This document shows, piece after piece, positions 30,780 to 43,146 of a stretch of 64,000 nucleotides of DNA. Positions within the stretch are counted from its first letter, which is position 1. The number at the start of each line of letters is the position of its first letter. The stretch comes from Crocodylus rhombifer (taxonomy: Eukaryota; Chordata; Crocodylia; Crocodylidae): NCBI GenBank assembly GCA_038503035.1, contig JAVSML010020407.1, positions 1 to 64,000 of the forward strand, in the 5' to 3' direction. Under the pieces are notes generated by a model. That model was not told the origin of the DNA. It did no database searches and saw only the letters and a program-made list of their open reading frames with translations. Made by a program: the position numbers and the translations under genes.

Positions 30780-33140
30780 AAGCAGTTCTGAGCACTTTGA
30801 AGCTGGCATACCATCTCATGCTGGCTAAATATCTTAAGGAAGCTACCCAGGCAGAGATATTAATGCTAACCTTCTGAATGTGATGTTTATAGGTGAGGGA
30901 ATGGTTTAATGAGACTCCTAGGTTAGCTAGGGTAAGCTCATGGGGGAAGGACGCGGTTGCCTACTCTGATATTCAGCATGCCCTTGGTTCAACAATTGTC
31001 CAGGTGAAAGAGTGATTTATTAAAGCTCAACTTTAAGCATCACTTATGGAGATAGTCAGCAATGAGTTCCATGTCAGTACTCAGTAGCTTTTTCAATTTT
31101 GTCATAACGATGCCTTGGGCTATTCTGCTGACATAGCTAGCATACATGTGTAACTGCCACCCCCAACCCCAACTTAGGTTGTTTATTGTGTTTTTTGTGT
31201 GTTTTTTCGTGTGGGCAAGATGACCCCTGTGTTTTGGTCATGTGCTCAGCCCATGGCAAGCTGGTGCCTGCATCTGGGGAAAATATGTAAAACCATCTGG
31301 CTTCATTGGCCAGGGGAAGCAAAGGATTTTTCAGGACAATTGCTTGGGATAGGAAATGGAGTGTGGCACTCCCTGACTGGACAAGGCTAGGGTGATGTCA
31401 TGCATGGAGATATAAAGTGAGCTAGGCTGGCTTGGGGGAGGAGAAGCTGTTAGGGGCTGCTGAAGAACAAAGTCTCCTCCAAGGGAGAAGGAGTTGCAGA
31501 TAGTGAAAAGGGAAGCTCAGGTAGAGGGGAGAGAGTGAGAATTGTCCCAGTGTCTGGGAACTCCTCTCTCCTCCTTTTCTTCTCCTGTGTTCTTTTGAGG
31601 TTTTAAGGGATCAATACTGGGGATCAATAAGGGATCAATCCTTGGGTTTGCTGGCCAGGAGTTAGGCCCCTCATTTTAAACAGGGTTTAAACATGGGAGC
31701 TTCTAATCCCACCAGTTTTGGGCCAGGGTTTTGGTTTGCAATTTTCTGCTCCCAGTCAAGCTGAGACCCAAACTACCCAGGCCAAGCCGAGAGGGTGGGC
31801 GTGGTCTTTCCCTTTTGTTTATTTTGATGTCCTTTTGCGCCCTAGTCAAGCTGTGGTTGGGGTGGCTGTAGCCATTACTCAACCTGGCTTCTTTTGGAGT
31901 TTTTCTTGCAGTTTTGTTTTAGTAGGCCACATAATCCAGCTCAGACATTTTGGTGTGCATGCATGCTCTCTGGAGCTGCAGTCAGTCCCCACGCACATAT
32001 ACAGCATCCCCACAGGAGTAAAGATTGGCACACTACCATTCCTCAAAGATCGACAAGGGGCCCCTTGCACCACAGAAGGATCTATGCTCTCTAGCAGCTT
32101 CCCCTGGTGCACAGACTGTCTTGTAGTTAGTAGTGTTTTAAATTGCATTTCGTGTTTTCCTCTTTTCTGTAATAAATCTGTCTTTTGTGTTTACACTGCT
32201 TGAAGGGGGGACACCCTAGCAACTCATTTAGTGTTACCCAGGTGGTCTGGGTAGGGGCTTGAGCCAAGGTAAAATATATTTTGTACCCCAAAATTGAATG
32301 TGGCCCTTGTTGCTGCCAATCAGTGCTCAGCCGAAGGGCTACACATGCATGACTTAAATGTTGTATGCAGGAAGTCTGAGGTATAAACATTGAAAAATAC
32401 TGGTGCTAGCACTGACCCTTGGGGGAACTCCATTCTTCAGTGTTTCTGCTTTGCTTTTGTTTTATGGTGGGTAGTGAGTTTGAGTGATCTACTAGAAATC
32501 ATGTTCATGATGAAAGTGCATAGCTTGCAGTCAGATATCATAGAGTGCAGTTTATATTTAAGACTTGGTGCCATACAATGTCATAGACAGCGGTAAGATT
32601 GATAAAGACTACACCTGTTTTCTGCCTCATTTCAAATCTGTTTTCTATGTCAGATGTCAGTAATGTAACTTGGTCAATGGTACACCACTTTTTCTGAAGG
32701 CCAGATTGTTTTTTTGGGAGCTGGGGGGTCAATGATGTTCTCTATTCTATTCAGGATTACATGCTCCATGAGCTTGTACGTAACACAGAGTAGCAAGATG
32801 GGTTGGTAGCTCTTTGGATCCTCCGGTGGTTTATTTGGTTTCAGGATAGCAATGACATCAGCTTTCCTTCAGATTTTTGGATGTCTTTTACTTTCTAGTC
32901 ATTTTATACATTAATTTCTGAAGCCATCTTTTCATCTCAGTTCCATGCTTGGTAACAAATTCTGGGAATATCTTATCTGATCCAGCAGTCTTCCCAGTCT
33001 TGATCACTTTAATAGCTTTGTTAAACTCATCATTAGAAATGGGGGGTGTTTAAATTAAGGTTGATATTGGGTGATTTAAGTTGTTCATGAGCCATGTGTC
33101 TATTTGTGTGTGTTCCTTACTTTACTTGCTTGTTGTTACT
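30780..33140 (-). pseudogene. Non-CR1 LINE reverse transcriptase relic, split by a solo LTR
   Basis: Minus-strand fragments on both sides of the LTR at 31149-32343. Right part, about 33060 downward: PPISNDEFNKAIKVIKTGKT then GSDKI (RT N-terminal palm). Near 32730-32540: KKWCTIDQVTLLTSDIENRF then TGVVFINLTAVYDIVWHQ, the first catalytic block with D replaced by N in the LDLTAAYDTVW pattern. Near 32410: a broken GVPQGSVLAP block. Left part, 31140-30800: KLKKLLSTDMELIADYL and further C-terminal sequence. The motif wording differs from CR1 and suggests another Jockey-superclade lineage; I cannot fix the clade. Dead by stops and frameshifts. Confidence 0.72.
31149..32343 (+). mobile_element. Solo LTR, family B (1195 bp)
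   Basis: Starts TGTAACTGCCACCCCC and ends CCGAAGGGCTACA. CATG flanks both sides (31145-31148 and 32344-32347), a 4-bp duplication as made by many gammaretrovirus-like elements. A TATA box (GAGATATAAAGTGAG, about 31407-31421) and an AATAAA poly(A) signal (AATAAATCTGTC, 32171) occur in the expected order. There is no internal region. It is inserted in the minus-strand LINE relic, whose sequence continues on both sides. The 161-codon open frame inside (31718-32203) has no motif I recognise. Confidence 0.78.
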
Positions 33141-34682
33141 GTACTTGCTGTTGTTGCACAGCATTTTTGCAATGGAGTTTGTGAACTCTCAAGAGCTATA
33201 CCTCTGGCTATGAAACCAGAGAAGACTTTTGAGACAGAAGTGTAAGCTTATGTAGACTCAATTGTCAAATCACTCCCTAAAGCAGACAGAAAACTGCAAA
33301 AAATAAAACGAGGAAGAGAAAAGGACAATTCCTTGGGACTCTTGAAAGAAAAGACAGTTAAAGGTTGAGAAAGGTAGTTAAAGATGGCTAAATTCAGCTC
33401 AAAGAAAAGGCTGGATGGAGCACGGGTGGAATTCTCCAGGTCTCTGGGTGCTGCATTTTTGCTTCTTTTTTGTAAAATAAATAAATAAATAAATGAAATC
33501 TGGGATCTGCATGGTACTATCAAGTGCCAAGTAAACCCAGTTATACCTGGTCTGAACAGATCAGGGGTATATGTTGAAGTGCAGTTGGCATCTATAAGCA
33601 TTCCTAGAAAAATCTTGAGACCAAAGATAACAGGTGAACATGGAGTATTCTCAACCAACAGGTCCTACCTTAGCACCGGAAACAGAAACAGAACAAGATC
33701 ATCAACAAGTAGGACTCTCAGGTGCCTCCAAGGGTCAGAGTCTTTGTCAGTTGAGGATGACAGTGAAACCTCCTGAGAGATTCCTAGAGACTTCCTAAAA
33801 GAACTATGGAAAAGGGGGTAGGAAAGTGAGTGGTAAACACTTTAGGGGTAAGTGCTAGTAACCTCTCTTCTGTAGATGGGTGCTAATTGATTGTCGTACT
33901 TATTGTTACTTTTGATTTTTGGTTTTATTTGGGCTTTTGTTTTGTTTTTGGTTTGGTTGGGTTTTTTTACAGTTGCTTGTTTAATATGTCTTTTAAAATA
34001 AAAAAGTATAAATACATTGTAGTTATGAATATTTTAAACATGAGTCAGGAGTGCAGTCAGCTGCTAAAATGTGGGCTAACTGGACATCAACAATTTTGAA
34101 TGTGTAGCTTTAAATATATCATTATGTAGATATATAATTAAGAAAAAATACTTCAGAACACCAGGAATGAAAAAAAATTAATTACTTTAATCGTTATATT
34201 TAGTTTACAGAATGGAATTGATTTTTGGAAACCAGCCATGACAAGGGCAGTGAACAATGGCTGTAACAACTAGGCAGATGAAGTACTTGTTTTTGACCTA
34301 CATTGAATTTTTAACCCCTACATGGGCTTTGAGATTGTGTATTTTGCATAAGGCCTTTATCTGAGATACTATTTTGCACATGCAACATGTCATTCTGAAA
34401 AGCTGGCTAAATAAAGCCTGAGTTTGGAGCATCTATATGAAAGATTTGGGGTATGATTCTTTAAGGCCTCCAGACATTGGAGCCAGGAAGAAGGGCAAAA
34501 GAAATTCTGCATATGAAGAATCAAAACTCTTACTTAGTTTCATAATCTCAAATGTATTTTGTTTTAGTGAATTCCAAGAAGCGCTGTAACAGGGATGGTG
34601 TATCAGTTATCTATTAGATATCATGTGTCACTGCCTATCATTCATTTGTATTTACTATTTAGTTATGTTACTACCTGTCTTC
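33141..34682. other. Unassigned DNA with an (AAAT)n microsatellite
   Basis: (AAAT)n at 33474-33494. No repeat family or exon otherwise supported; 33900-34100 is T-rich. Confidence 0.5.
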
Positions 34683-34690
34683 ATAACAAT

Positions 34691-35140
34691 GGCTGCATCT
34701 ACATGTGTGCTTTACTGAGGAGTAGACTAGCTGCAGAGTAAAGGTCACCGTTTTCATGTGCAATAGTATTAGGCCACAGTAAATAAATGAATACCTTGTA
34801 GTACTGTCCCTGACAGCAGTAATTAACTGTGATTAAACACATGTGTAGATGCTGACCATGGATGTAAATTGTGCCTGGTCAGCCCAGCCAGCAGGGTGCC
34901 AGACTCCTGCCCGCCACCTAGCCACATGGCTCCACACTTTCAGCATCCTTGTGCCCCAGCCCCTCCAAACCACCACCCAGAGCCCAGGACAGAACAGGGA
35001 AGGAGTAGCCCTGGCATAAACTGCCCTGCCCTAGCTCAAATTGCTATTGTCCTGGGCGCACGTGTAGACACTGTGCCAGAAGTACCTTACTGTGGCTCAA
35101 ATGGCTCCAGAGTTTATTGCTTCAAATTGGATGTGTCCAC
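34691..35140. mobile_element. MITE with perfect 8-bp duplication (hAT type)
   Basis: 450 bp flanked by ATAACAAT at 34683-34690 and again at 35141-35148. Left end GGCTGCATCTACATGTGTGC; right end, read inverted, GTGGACACATCCAATTTG. The 8-bp duplication points to hAT-type insertion, yet the ends resemble the CATCTACATGTG termini of the Harbinger-like MITEs in this window. GC-rich middle, no coding. Confidence 0.8.
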
Positions 35141-35148
35141 ATAACAAT

Positions 35149-37449
35149 TAATGTCATATATATTTAGTCAGGGTTTCACTGGATCCAGAAAGGCAGAAAA
35201 TGCCACAGGAGGACAAAGTTACTACATTGCAAATCAGCCACAAATACATTTATGCTGTATGGAAGGAACAGCACTAACTAAAAAAAGGGCATACCTATAA
35301 TGTCCAGGGAGCACACTGATACATATACTTCACATTAAAAACCCCTCTGGAGCACAGGTAAAATGGGAGATGTCCCCTGGTCAGTAGAAAGTCTGTTATG
35401 AAGTAGCAGCAGAAAAATGACTTATCTTACCAAACAGATATATTTGCCATGAGACAAAGAAAGCTCTGTTGGGACTACATTGCTCTGCATAAATCCTTCT
35501 GAATTTGGTGCTGTGACTTAATAGAAGATTGAATTTTCTGCTATTAAAGGATGGAACTTGTATTCCAGCAATTAAAACTTTTCGGTTCTTGGAAATATTT
35601 ATTGAAAGAAATGTTCTGATAAAAGTATCTTTACTGCTGAGATACCCTATATTCTGTACTTAAAGACATTTTAATAAAATAGCACATTGAATAAAATATT
35701 TTTAGTAACACTTTCTGAATTCTCTCCTGTTCACTAACGAGGCCAGAATGAAATATACTTTTAAAAGGTGAAGATAGGTTGCTATTGCTGTCCAATTATG
35801 AAAGCTATACTTGGGGATCTGGGGATACTGGTTGTAGGGATCTAGTAATTATGTAGAAATAAAAGCAGTCTCTTTTGCTAACAGGCCATACATTGCTGCA
35901 TGCAGATACCAAATACAACTGAAATGTTTAAACATTATTTAGCACCTGAAAAGTTGTTTCTAAGAATTACATGATTATTGTAATTTTTTGAGTTCAAGCT
36001 AAAATCAGATTGGCAAAAACTGAAGATTTAGGGTTCACTGAAGCCAATGGAAAGACCATCTGCTATTGACTTCCATTGCCTTTCAACCAGGCTCTAATGT
36101 ATTTTTAAATGTTAAATTTATTCTACTCCCATAAAAGTATTGAACTATTCATACAATTACAGATAAGTAGACAAGATAAGATTTTGTATGCTCTGTATAA
36201 GGCTATACCAGGGAAAATCAAGAGGAGACTATATGAAATGCAAACAAGACAAAGTAGGTGACAGGCCCCATTTTTAGCCTTGCAAGACCTAGAAATTTCA
36301 GGTATTTTGGACCAGGCCATTGAGACGCAAAGGTCCATAAACTCTTCCTCAATAAACTGGCCTTGCTTCACTAAAATACTTTTGATTTTGTGAAGGGAAA
36401 TGTGAAAAAGGATGATTGTTTTCCCCCAAAAAACTCTCAAGTATAAAAGGAAGCCTCATACAGGCTACCCAAATGCAGACCGGTATAAACTAAACATGTA
36501 AAACGTCCCTTTGAGTATTGCCAGGAAGTGCAAGTGGGAAACCTTCAGCTGGATGATGAACCTCTTCCTTCATGTATGGAGAACTGTGTTATCCGTGCTC
36601 ATACATAGTAGCTGTCGGTTAATGCATCAAAATTATGACATTTTGGTAGTGTATTAGTGTATGGTAAGACCTGTTTTAGTGCTAGACATTGTTAAAAGTA
36701 GTTTGCACTCAAGACAGAAGACACATAGATCACGTCTAGATGTGCAGGGGCATGTGTTTGCAGTGACATACACAGTAGTGGAATAAATTTGTGCTGCTAC
36801 TGTGTGCCTCAGCACATGCACTTTGTTGTAGGACACATTGTCCTACTTTGGGCAAACTGTCCAGCTCCTCCTAGCGTGCTGGAGCAGCAAGGGCACAAAG
36901 GGTATAGATACTCCATCTGGCAGCTGGAGTGACTCCCTGGAGGACGAAGCCTCTGTGTGTTCTGGTACATGCTATTTTCACATGCTCTGCACTGCTCTTT
37001 TTTTGCTACTGGGCAATCCTGGGAGCAAATTTCATCCCTGTGCTTTACATTTGAAGTGAGGTATGCTTTAATGTTTCATGTGTGCAGTTTGTGGTGTCAT
37101 AATGAGGTCTGTGATGCCATTAACCATATGTGCCTGTACATGTGGATGCAACTATAGGAACTATACTAGGTAGTGCATAAAAAAATATCAAATCTGAGTC
37201 CAAAGAAGAGACCTAAATGGGTACTCTAAATCTATGGAGTATGATCTATGGCATTTCCTTTAGAATAAAATTATTTGGATATAATAGAAGTTGTGATACT
37301 TCTATTATCAAAATAGAGATAAGAACTTTAAGTCCTGCATTTTCAAGTGAATTACACTTGAATATCCATTGATTTACACTATGAAAATTGAATGCAAATC
37401 TAATCTTTGTATTCATATATTTTATTCCTAAACAAGACTTTCCTAAATG
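35149..37449. other. Unassigned AT-rich DNA with one possible MITE
   Basis: Mostly AT-rich without motifs. About 36733-37155 may be another MITE: TCTAGATGTGCAGGGGCATG at the left and, inverted from the right, TCCACATGTACAGGCACATA agree at most positions, but I could not find a clean target duplication. Confidence 0.4.
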
Positions 37450-37454
37450 GTATG

Positions 37455-38326
37455 TGTGGTAGCTGTAGCTGCTCTTAGAAGCCAGGAACCCTGGGGGTGC
37501 TGTCCTGTACCCTAGGGCAAGGCCCCAGGGCCCCAGGAGAGATGGAGGACTCACCCAGGAAACCACAGAAGCTGAGGCAGGAGCAGTATGTGCTGACACC
37601 ATGCTGCCTCTTGAGGACTTTGTCAATTAAGCTTGGTGGTGTAAGACTGATGACATCAGCCTCCGGCGCTGCTGTAGATAATTTAAAAGGCCCAGCAAAT
37701 GCTGAGCTAAGAGAAGATGAAGGAGACCAGGCACAGGACTGGTCGAGCCCAGGAGTTTTTCTTTCTTTTTTTGTTTGTTTGGGGTTTTTTTGAGTGGGAA
37801 GAAGCCCAGTGAGGTGGAGTGAGTCTGGGGTGCTGGCAGGAGACCTATGGCTACATTAACCCTCAGAAACTAAGCTGAAATCCCTGGAGATTCATGATGA
37901 TACATAGTTCCTTTTTTCTTTTCTGTGCATGTCCCATGTTGGATCAGGGTTCGTGGCTGGCACCTGGATTGAGAGAGCCACCTGGGAGAGTGGGCACAGG
38001 GCAGGATGCCTGACAGAAGCAGAATCCAGGGAAAAGACAAAGACTGGCCAAACCCTAATGAAGAGGCTTAGGGGACAGAGGCAACAGCAGCTGGTGGTGA
38101 TATTTCAATACCTGGTTGGTGAGTGGATGGGGTGTAGGGGAGATGGAGCCCCAAGGCCAATTCCATGGGAACCACGAGTACTACCTGTCCTGGGCATGAA
38201 ATTACATCACTGAATCTCTCCTTCAAATATGATTTAATCAAGATGTGGTAAATGAGATGGGGACAGCCTAGCTTGAGAGCGGGGAAGAGCTCATGGGACC
38301 TAAGTCAACACAGCGGAAGCTTGACA
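37455..38326 (+). mobile_element. Solo LTR, family C (872 bp)
   Basis: Starts TGTGGTAGCTGTAGCTGC, ends GGAAGCTTGACA, and is flanked by a perfect GTATG duplication (37450-37454 and 38327-38331). A TTTAAAAGG box near 37681 may serve as TATA. There is no internal region. The start resembles family A (TGTRGCAGG) only loosely and the body differs. Orientation is inferred from the TATA-like box, so the strand is less certain than the element. Confidence 0.72.
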
Positions 38327-38699
38327 GTATGACCCAGAATCCAAGTCAACTCTGTCAAAAACCCTTATGGCATTTCTTGACAATAAAATAAACCATGCTA
38401 ATCAATTTCTTGCTTACCAGATTAAATATAACAATTACTATGGACCAACAGTCTCATCATCATTGAACAAAACTAGATATATCTAAGTAGATTAATGATA
38501 CATTTACACTGTTAAGAAGTCTAATGAACATTCAATGTACTTTCTATACTGTTGTGAATCTTTATCAAGTTTTAGAACTGAAGTTATCATCACTTTGTTC
38601 CTAGTGCATTTGTAAACGATACATGTTTATTTTTACCACTTAGGTAGTATCCAAGGGTGGGTTTCTCTTTATTTTTGCCTAAATGTTAGTTTTTTAGTC

Positions 38700-39020
38700 T
38701 TTTAAGGGGCACTTTTGGCAGTTTTACACAGGAGAGATTCTGTTTCCTGGACACAGAACCCTACATATACAGGCCTTGTAGTTCTAGTACATTTCTACGG
38801 GGAGAATATGTTTCTACTTATTTCTACTGGGATAACTTACCAGGAGTACATTTCTCCTGGTAGAAACTACAGATGTACAAGGGTTTATTCAATTTCTGCA
38901 ATGGGAAACATGCCCCTTTTGGGAGAAGGATCACACAGGTGGCCAACCTGGAAGATCTCCCTTATTAAAGAAACTCACAAAAATGAATGCTTATATGCTC
39001 CCCTCCCAGTCTAGTTCTGG
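38700..39020 (+). repeat. Dispersed repeat family 'R2', copy 2
   Basis: Second copy of the repeat at 1297. The hairpin here is ACCAGGAG / CTCCTGGT around a 7-nt loop (about 38840-38862), again followed by GGGAAACATGCCCCTTTTGG and AAAAATGAATGCTTATATGC then TCCCCTCCCAG. Upstream, TTTCTAC is repeated three times (near 38786, 38810 and 38820). Confidence 0.6.
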
Positions 39021-39672
39021 AAGGAAGGGGAACAGCAGGGCAATCGGGAAATGCTAACTGGGTGGCAGAGGGTGGCAATAGTGAGGGTGGGAACTTGACT
39101 TGGAGAGGTTATCCCTAGGGATACAGAACTGTGCTCCCCATACTTCCCCAGACTGGGTATATGTCCACAGGCTGCATGTATATAGCAGCATAAGTGCCTG
39201 GCGAATGCATAGACAACCAAGCATGCTCAGTCTCTGCCTGTGCACACTTTATGAATCCACAATTTCAGAAAATAGAATTGCTACTGCACATAAGTGCCAA
39301 AGATGGGACTTAAATGACTAAAAATCTGTCTCTTAGGGAAATGGAGCTCAGTCCCAAATGAGCACACAGGGTTCTTTAACACTGAAAATGACAGGCCTTG
39401 TTCCTATCTTGTTTACAATTAATGGTGGTTGTACAGCACATGTATTGGCACAGATCTAATTACAGATCTGGGGCCTATAAAGAACCTAATAGGAAAATGC
39501 TATTGTATTTACAGAAATCTAGGATGACTTCAAATTTAAGATGACCGTCCTCCAAAAATTAGACTCATTACAAGGAAAATTAACCTTAGGCATCTTAAAT
39601 TCATCCTTCCATACTTCTGTGGTAGGGAGAGCAGTCGCAGGGTGTGAGGTGCCAGGCCTCTACTCCTTGCTT

Positions 39673-40072
39673 NNNNNNNNNNNNNNNNNNNNNNNNNNNN
39701 NNNNNNNNNNNNNNNNNNNNNNNNNNNNNNNNNNNNNNNNNNNNNNNNNNNNNNNNNNNNNNNNNNNNNNNNNNNNNNNNNNNNNNNNNNNNNNNNNNNN
39801 NNNNNNNNNNNNNNNNNNNNNNNNNNNNNNNNNNNNNNNNNNNNNNNNNNNNNNNNNNNNNNNNNNNNNNNNNNNNNNNNNNNNNNNNNNNNNNNNNNNN
39901 NNNNNNNNNNNNNNNNNNNNNNNNNNNNNNNNNNNNNNNNNNNNNNNNNNNNNNNNNNNNNNNNNNNNNNNNNNNNNNNNNNNNNNNNNNNNNNNNNNNN
40001 NNNNNNNNNNNNNNNNNNNNNNNNNNNNNNNNNNNNNNNNNNNNNNNNNNNNNNNNNNNNNNNNNNNNNNNN
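39673..40072. other. Assembly gap, 400 N
   Basis: Exactly 400 undetermined bases, an estimated or placeholder scaffold gap. Four open frames spanning it are artefacts of reading N as sense. Confidence 0.99.
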
Positions 40073-41371
40073 GGGGCAGGCTGAGTCATGGGGACAAGGG
40101 GTAAGAGGGCAAGCTACAGTTTCCTCCCAAAACCCCCTGTCTCCCCTGTGCTTTTCCTGGACATGTGTCATAGAGTCAGATAGAAATAGGGCTGGAGGAG
40201 ACCTCCAGAGATCATCTAATCCAACCCCCTGCCTGTGGCACATCCCTATCCAAACCATCCCATACAACAATAATCTAGTACAACAGAATAAAAAGGGGGA
40301 AGGGGATGGAAGGAGCAACCAAGCAAATCCCAGAAACATGGGAAATACCCATGGTAGAAAACAAGCACAGCTATGCTTGCCTAGATCATCCCCTACTAGT
40401 GACTATTCAACCTATTCTTGAACACCTCCAGTGATGGAGAGTCTACAACTTCCCTAGGCAGTCTATTCCACTGCCTCACTATTCTAACAGTGAGGAAGTG
40501 TTTCCAGATATGCAATCTAAATTTACTTCACTGTAACTTCAAGCCATTTGTCCACATTCTCCTCTCTGCAGCAAGAGAGAAAAGGTACTTTTCCTTTTCT
40601 TTACGGTAGCCCTTCAAGCATTTGAAGATCATTGTCATGTCCCTTCTTAAGTGCCTTTTCTACAAGCTAAGTATGCCTAGCTCCTTCAGCTTCTCCTCTA
40701 TGACTTGCCTTCCATGCCCTTGATCATCTTTGTTGCCCACCTCTGGACCCTCTCTAACTTCTCCACATCCTTTTTAAAATGTGGAGCCAGGAAATGCATA
40801 CAGTCCAGAAGAAGCCTAGTCAGTGCTGAGTAGAGAGGCACTATCGCACTATTAGGTCATGCACCTAATGCTTCTACTAATGCATCCAAAACCCACATTC
40901 ACCTTTTGTGTAGGTGCATCACACTGAAGACTCATATTGAGTCTATGGTCTACCAAAACTCTCGAGTCATTTTCTGAAGAACTGCCATCCAGCCATGTGT
41001 CCCCCATGTTATATTTATAATTTTTGATTAATCCTCCCAAGGTGTAGCACCTTTCATTTGTTTGCATTGAACTGCATCCTGTTAGCTCAACCCCAACTTT
41101 CCAATCCACTGAGATCCTTCTGAATTGTGCTTGCATCCTCCAACACACTCATGATCCTTCCTAGTTTCATGTCATCTGCAAACTTGCCCAGGAAGCTTCC
41201 TATGCCAGCTTCCAAATCATTAATAAACACATTGAACAGCACTGGGCCCAAGACAGACCTCTGTGGGACCCCACTCAAAACTTCCTGACATTCTGACATG
41301 GATCCATTAATAATTACCCTTTGCTTGTAGCCAGGGTGGATCTGATTTAAATCAAGTCAAATCAATTTCAA

Positions 41372-41950
41372 TTATGAACTTGCTCCCCCTCTATGCGGTG
41401 CTGGTCAGGCCACAGCTGGAGTACTGTGTCCAGTTCTGGGCGTCGCACTTCAAGAGGGATGTGGGGAACCTGGAGAGGGTCCAGAGGAGGGCCACTCGTA
41501 TGGTTGGGGGCCTCCGTGGCCAGCCCTATGAGAAGAGGCTGAGGGACCTGAATCTCTTCAGTTTCCACAAGAGGAGACTCAGGGGGGATCTTGTGGCTGC
41601 CTACAACCTTATCAGGGGCTACCAGCAGGGACTTGGGCAAAGTCTGTTCACCAGAGCCCCCCTTGGAGTCACTAGAAACAATGGCCACAAGCTGAGGGAG
41701 GATAGGTTTAGGTTAGATATTAGGAAGAACTACTTCACTGTCAGGGTGGCCAGAGCCTGGAATAGGCTTCCCAGAGAGGTGGTGTTCTCACCTTCCCTGG
41801 AAATCTTCAAGAGGAGACTGGATAGGCATCTGGCTGGGGTCTTATGACCACTCCCACCTCCAGTGCTCCTTCCTGCCCATGGCAGGGGGTTGGACTAGAT
41901 GGTCTGTCTAGGTCCCTTCCGACTCATTGATTCTGTGATTCTGTGATTTA
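41372..41950 (+). mobile_element. Young CR1 LINE 3' fragment with octamer tail
   Basis: Severely 5'-truncated CR1 with a clean 3' UTR and tail (two ATTCTGTG units near 41930-41947). The C-terminal part of ORF2 is open for 157 codons (41374-41847): PLYAVLVRPQLEYCVQF, LERVQRRATRMVGG, RLRGDLVAAYNLIRGYQQGL, LFTRAPLGVTRNNGHKL and RKNYFTVRVARAWNRLP. It has no RT catalytic domain and no promoter, so it is a passive fragment. The minus-strand CR1 pieces at 58468 and 60028 read nearly the same, so all three come from one recent subfamily. Confidence 0.93.
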
Positions 41951-42189
41951 AATCATGATGTAAATCACTGGTCATGAAACCTCAATTTAAGCATTGTTTT
42001 CTACAAAAAGTGCATTCTTGTTTGATATCTTTTATTCATTTAACTTATTGAAAGTTTGCACTTTTAGATAAAGGTAAAGGTTTGACTGTGTACGCAAATT
42101 TACAGAAGGACAGTAGGGTTCTGGGTGGGTAATCAGGCCTGTTGTCTCTCATCTCCATATACTGCTGTTAATAAGGATGTTATCTCTGG

Positions 42190-42320
42190 AGAGAAGAAAC
42201 TCTCTCCATGCCTGAAGAAGGGCGTTTTGTGCCTGAAAGCTTGCAAAGAACATTTTTTCCAACTACCTAGCTGGTCTAATAAAAGAGATCACATCTGCCC
42301 AAAGAACCTTGTCTGCCCAC
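42190..42320 (+). repeat. Hammerhead-core repeat, copy C
   Basis: Best-preserved core: CTGAAGA (fits CUGANGA), stem-loop AGGGCGTTTTGTGCCT, then GAAA, followed by GCTTGCAAAGAAC and the family tail CCAACTACCTAGCTGGTCTA. A hairpin GGAGAG / CTCTCC lies just upstream. Same family as 24120-24870. Confidence 0.6.
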
Positions 42321-42554
42321 GATCTCTGGAGACACAAATCCACAGTTTGAGAACTGAAACTAAGCATTACAGAGATGCTGAATGGGGTCTTCTAGACTGA
42401 GCACTGAGCCCCATAGGGTAGAGTGGTTTTCTTTAATCTATAGTAATTTATACCCATAAGATTGGGCCCCTAATATAGTCCATGGCCTTTTGTGACCTAT
42501 TTATAAAACTTCTAAAAAGGTTACATAAATATATTGTCTCAAATAGTATATAAT

Positions 42555-43146
42555 TGTCACACGCACACCATAATAGTGGCATCGATGCGCGAGGCACCAA
42601 GATGGCGAGCCCCGCCCTTCTTCCCCGCAACCATCACAAAAGGGTAAAACAAACGCTGCCATACCATTACTTGCACTATCAGAGCATCACCAACATAGGT
42701 GAGGTCAGCTAGTCTGTAACACCAAATAAGGCTGGGACACAGAACCCTGAGAGGTGAAAACAGCCAGCTCACCATTGAGCGCATCACCTGAGTGATATAA
42801 GGGAGCGCACAGCCACACCCAAGTGAGGTCATTTATCACCCACTTCGATTATCACAAAGGATGCTAGCCTCCCGTTCGTGATTAGCAACCGCTAAACACC
42901 GCTTCATTGCCGGCCCGACATGATTAGCAGTCTACTTCTCTGCATCTCATTTCTCTCCTCAATGCTCACTGTGAGTAAATAAACCTCTACCTTCAACTAC
43001 TCTCTGTCTCTGTGACTATCACCTCACCTCCAGTCTCTTCGGGCGACATGAGCTGGACTCGCGTTAACCGTCCCATAGAGAGCTAATCAGCTCTTCTAAC
43101 CCCTCCATTCCAGTCCCTTGCGCTGCGATCGGACAGCAGCGTGACA
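42555..43146 (+). mobile_element. Solo LTR, family D, CpG-rich (592 bp)
   Basis: Starts TGTCACACGCACACC, ends CAGCAGCGTGACA, and is flanked by a perfect ATAAT duplication (42550-42554 and 43147-43151). A TATA-like GATATAAGGGAGC (about 42796) and the AATAAA signal (42979) are in LTR order. It keeps many CpG sites (ATCGATGCGCGAGG, TTCGGGCGAC, CTCGCGTTAACCG), in contrast with the CpG-poor surroundings, which suggests recent insertion. No internal viral genes remain, only this LTR. Confidence 0.88.

Noticed and set aside
36020..36080. Pair of short inverted motifs around AAGCCAATGGAAAG ... TTGACTTCCATTG
   Set aside because: This type of motif recurs widely in reptile and bird repeats and the arms are too short and imperfect to call a structure.
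39536..40339. 267-codon frame across the N run
   Set aside because: Mostly undetermined bases; an artefact of the gap.
41368..41688. 106-codon minus-strand frame
   Set aside because: Antisense shadow of the CR1 C-terminal frame; the same shadow recurs opposite the CR1 at 58468.
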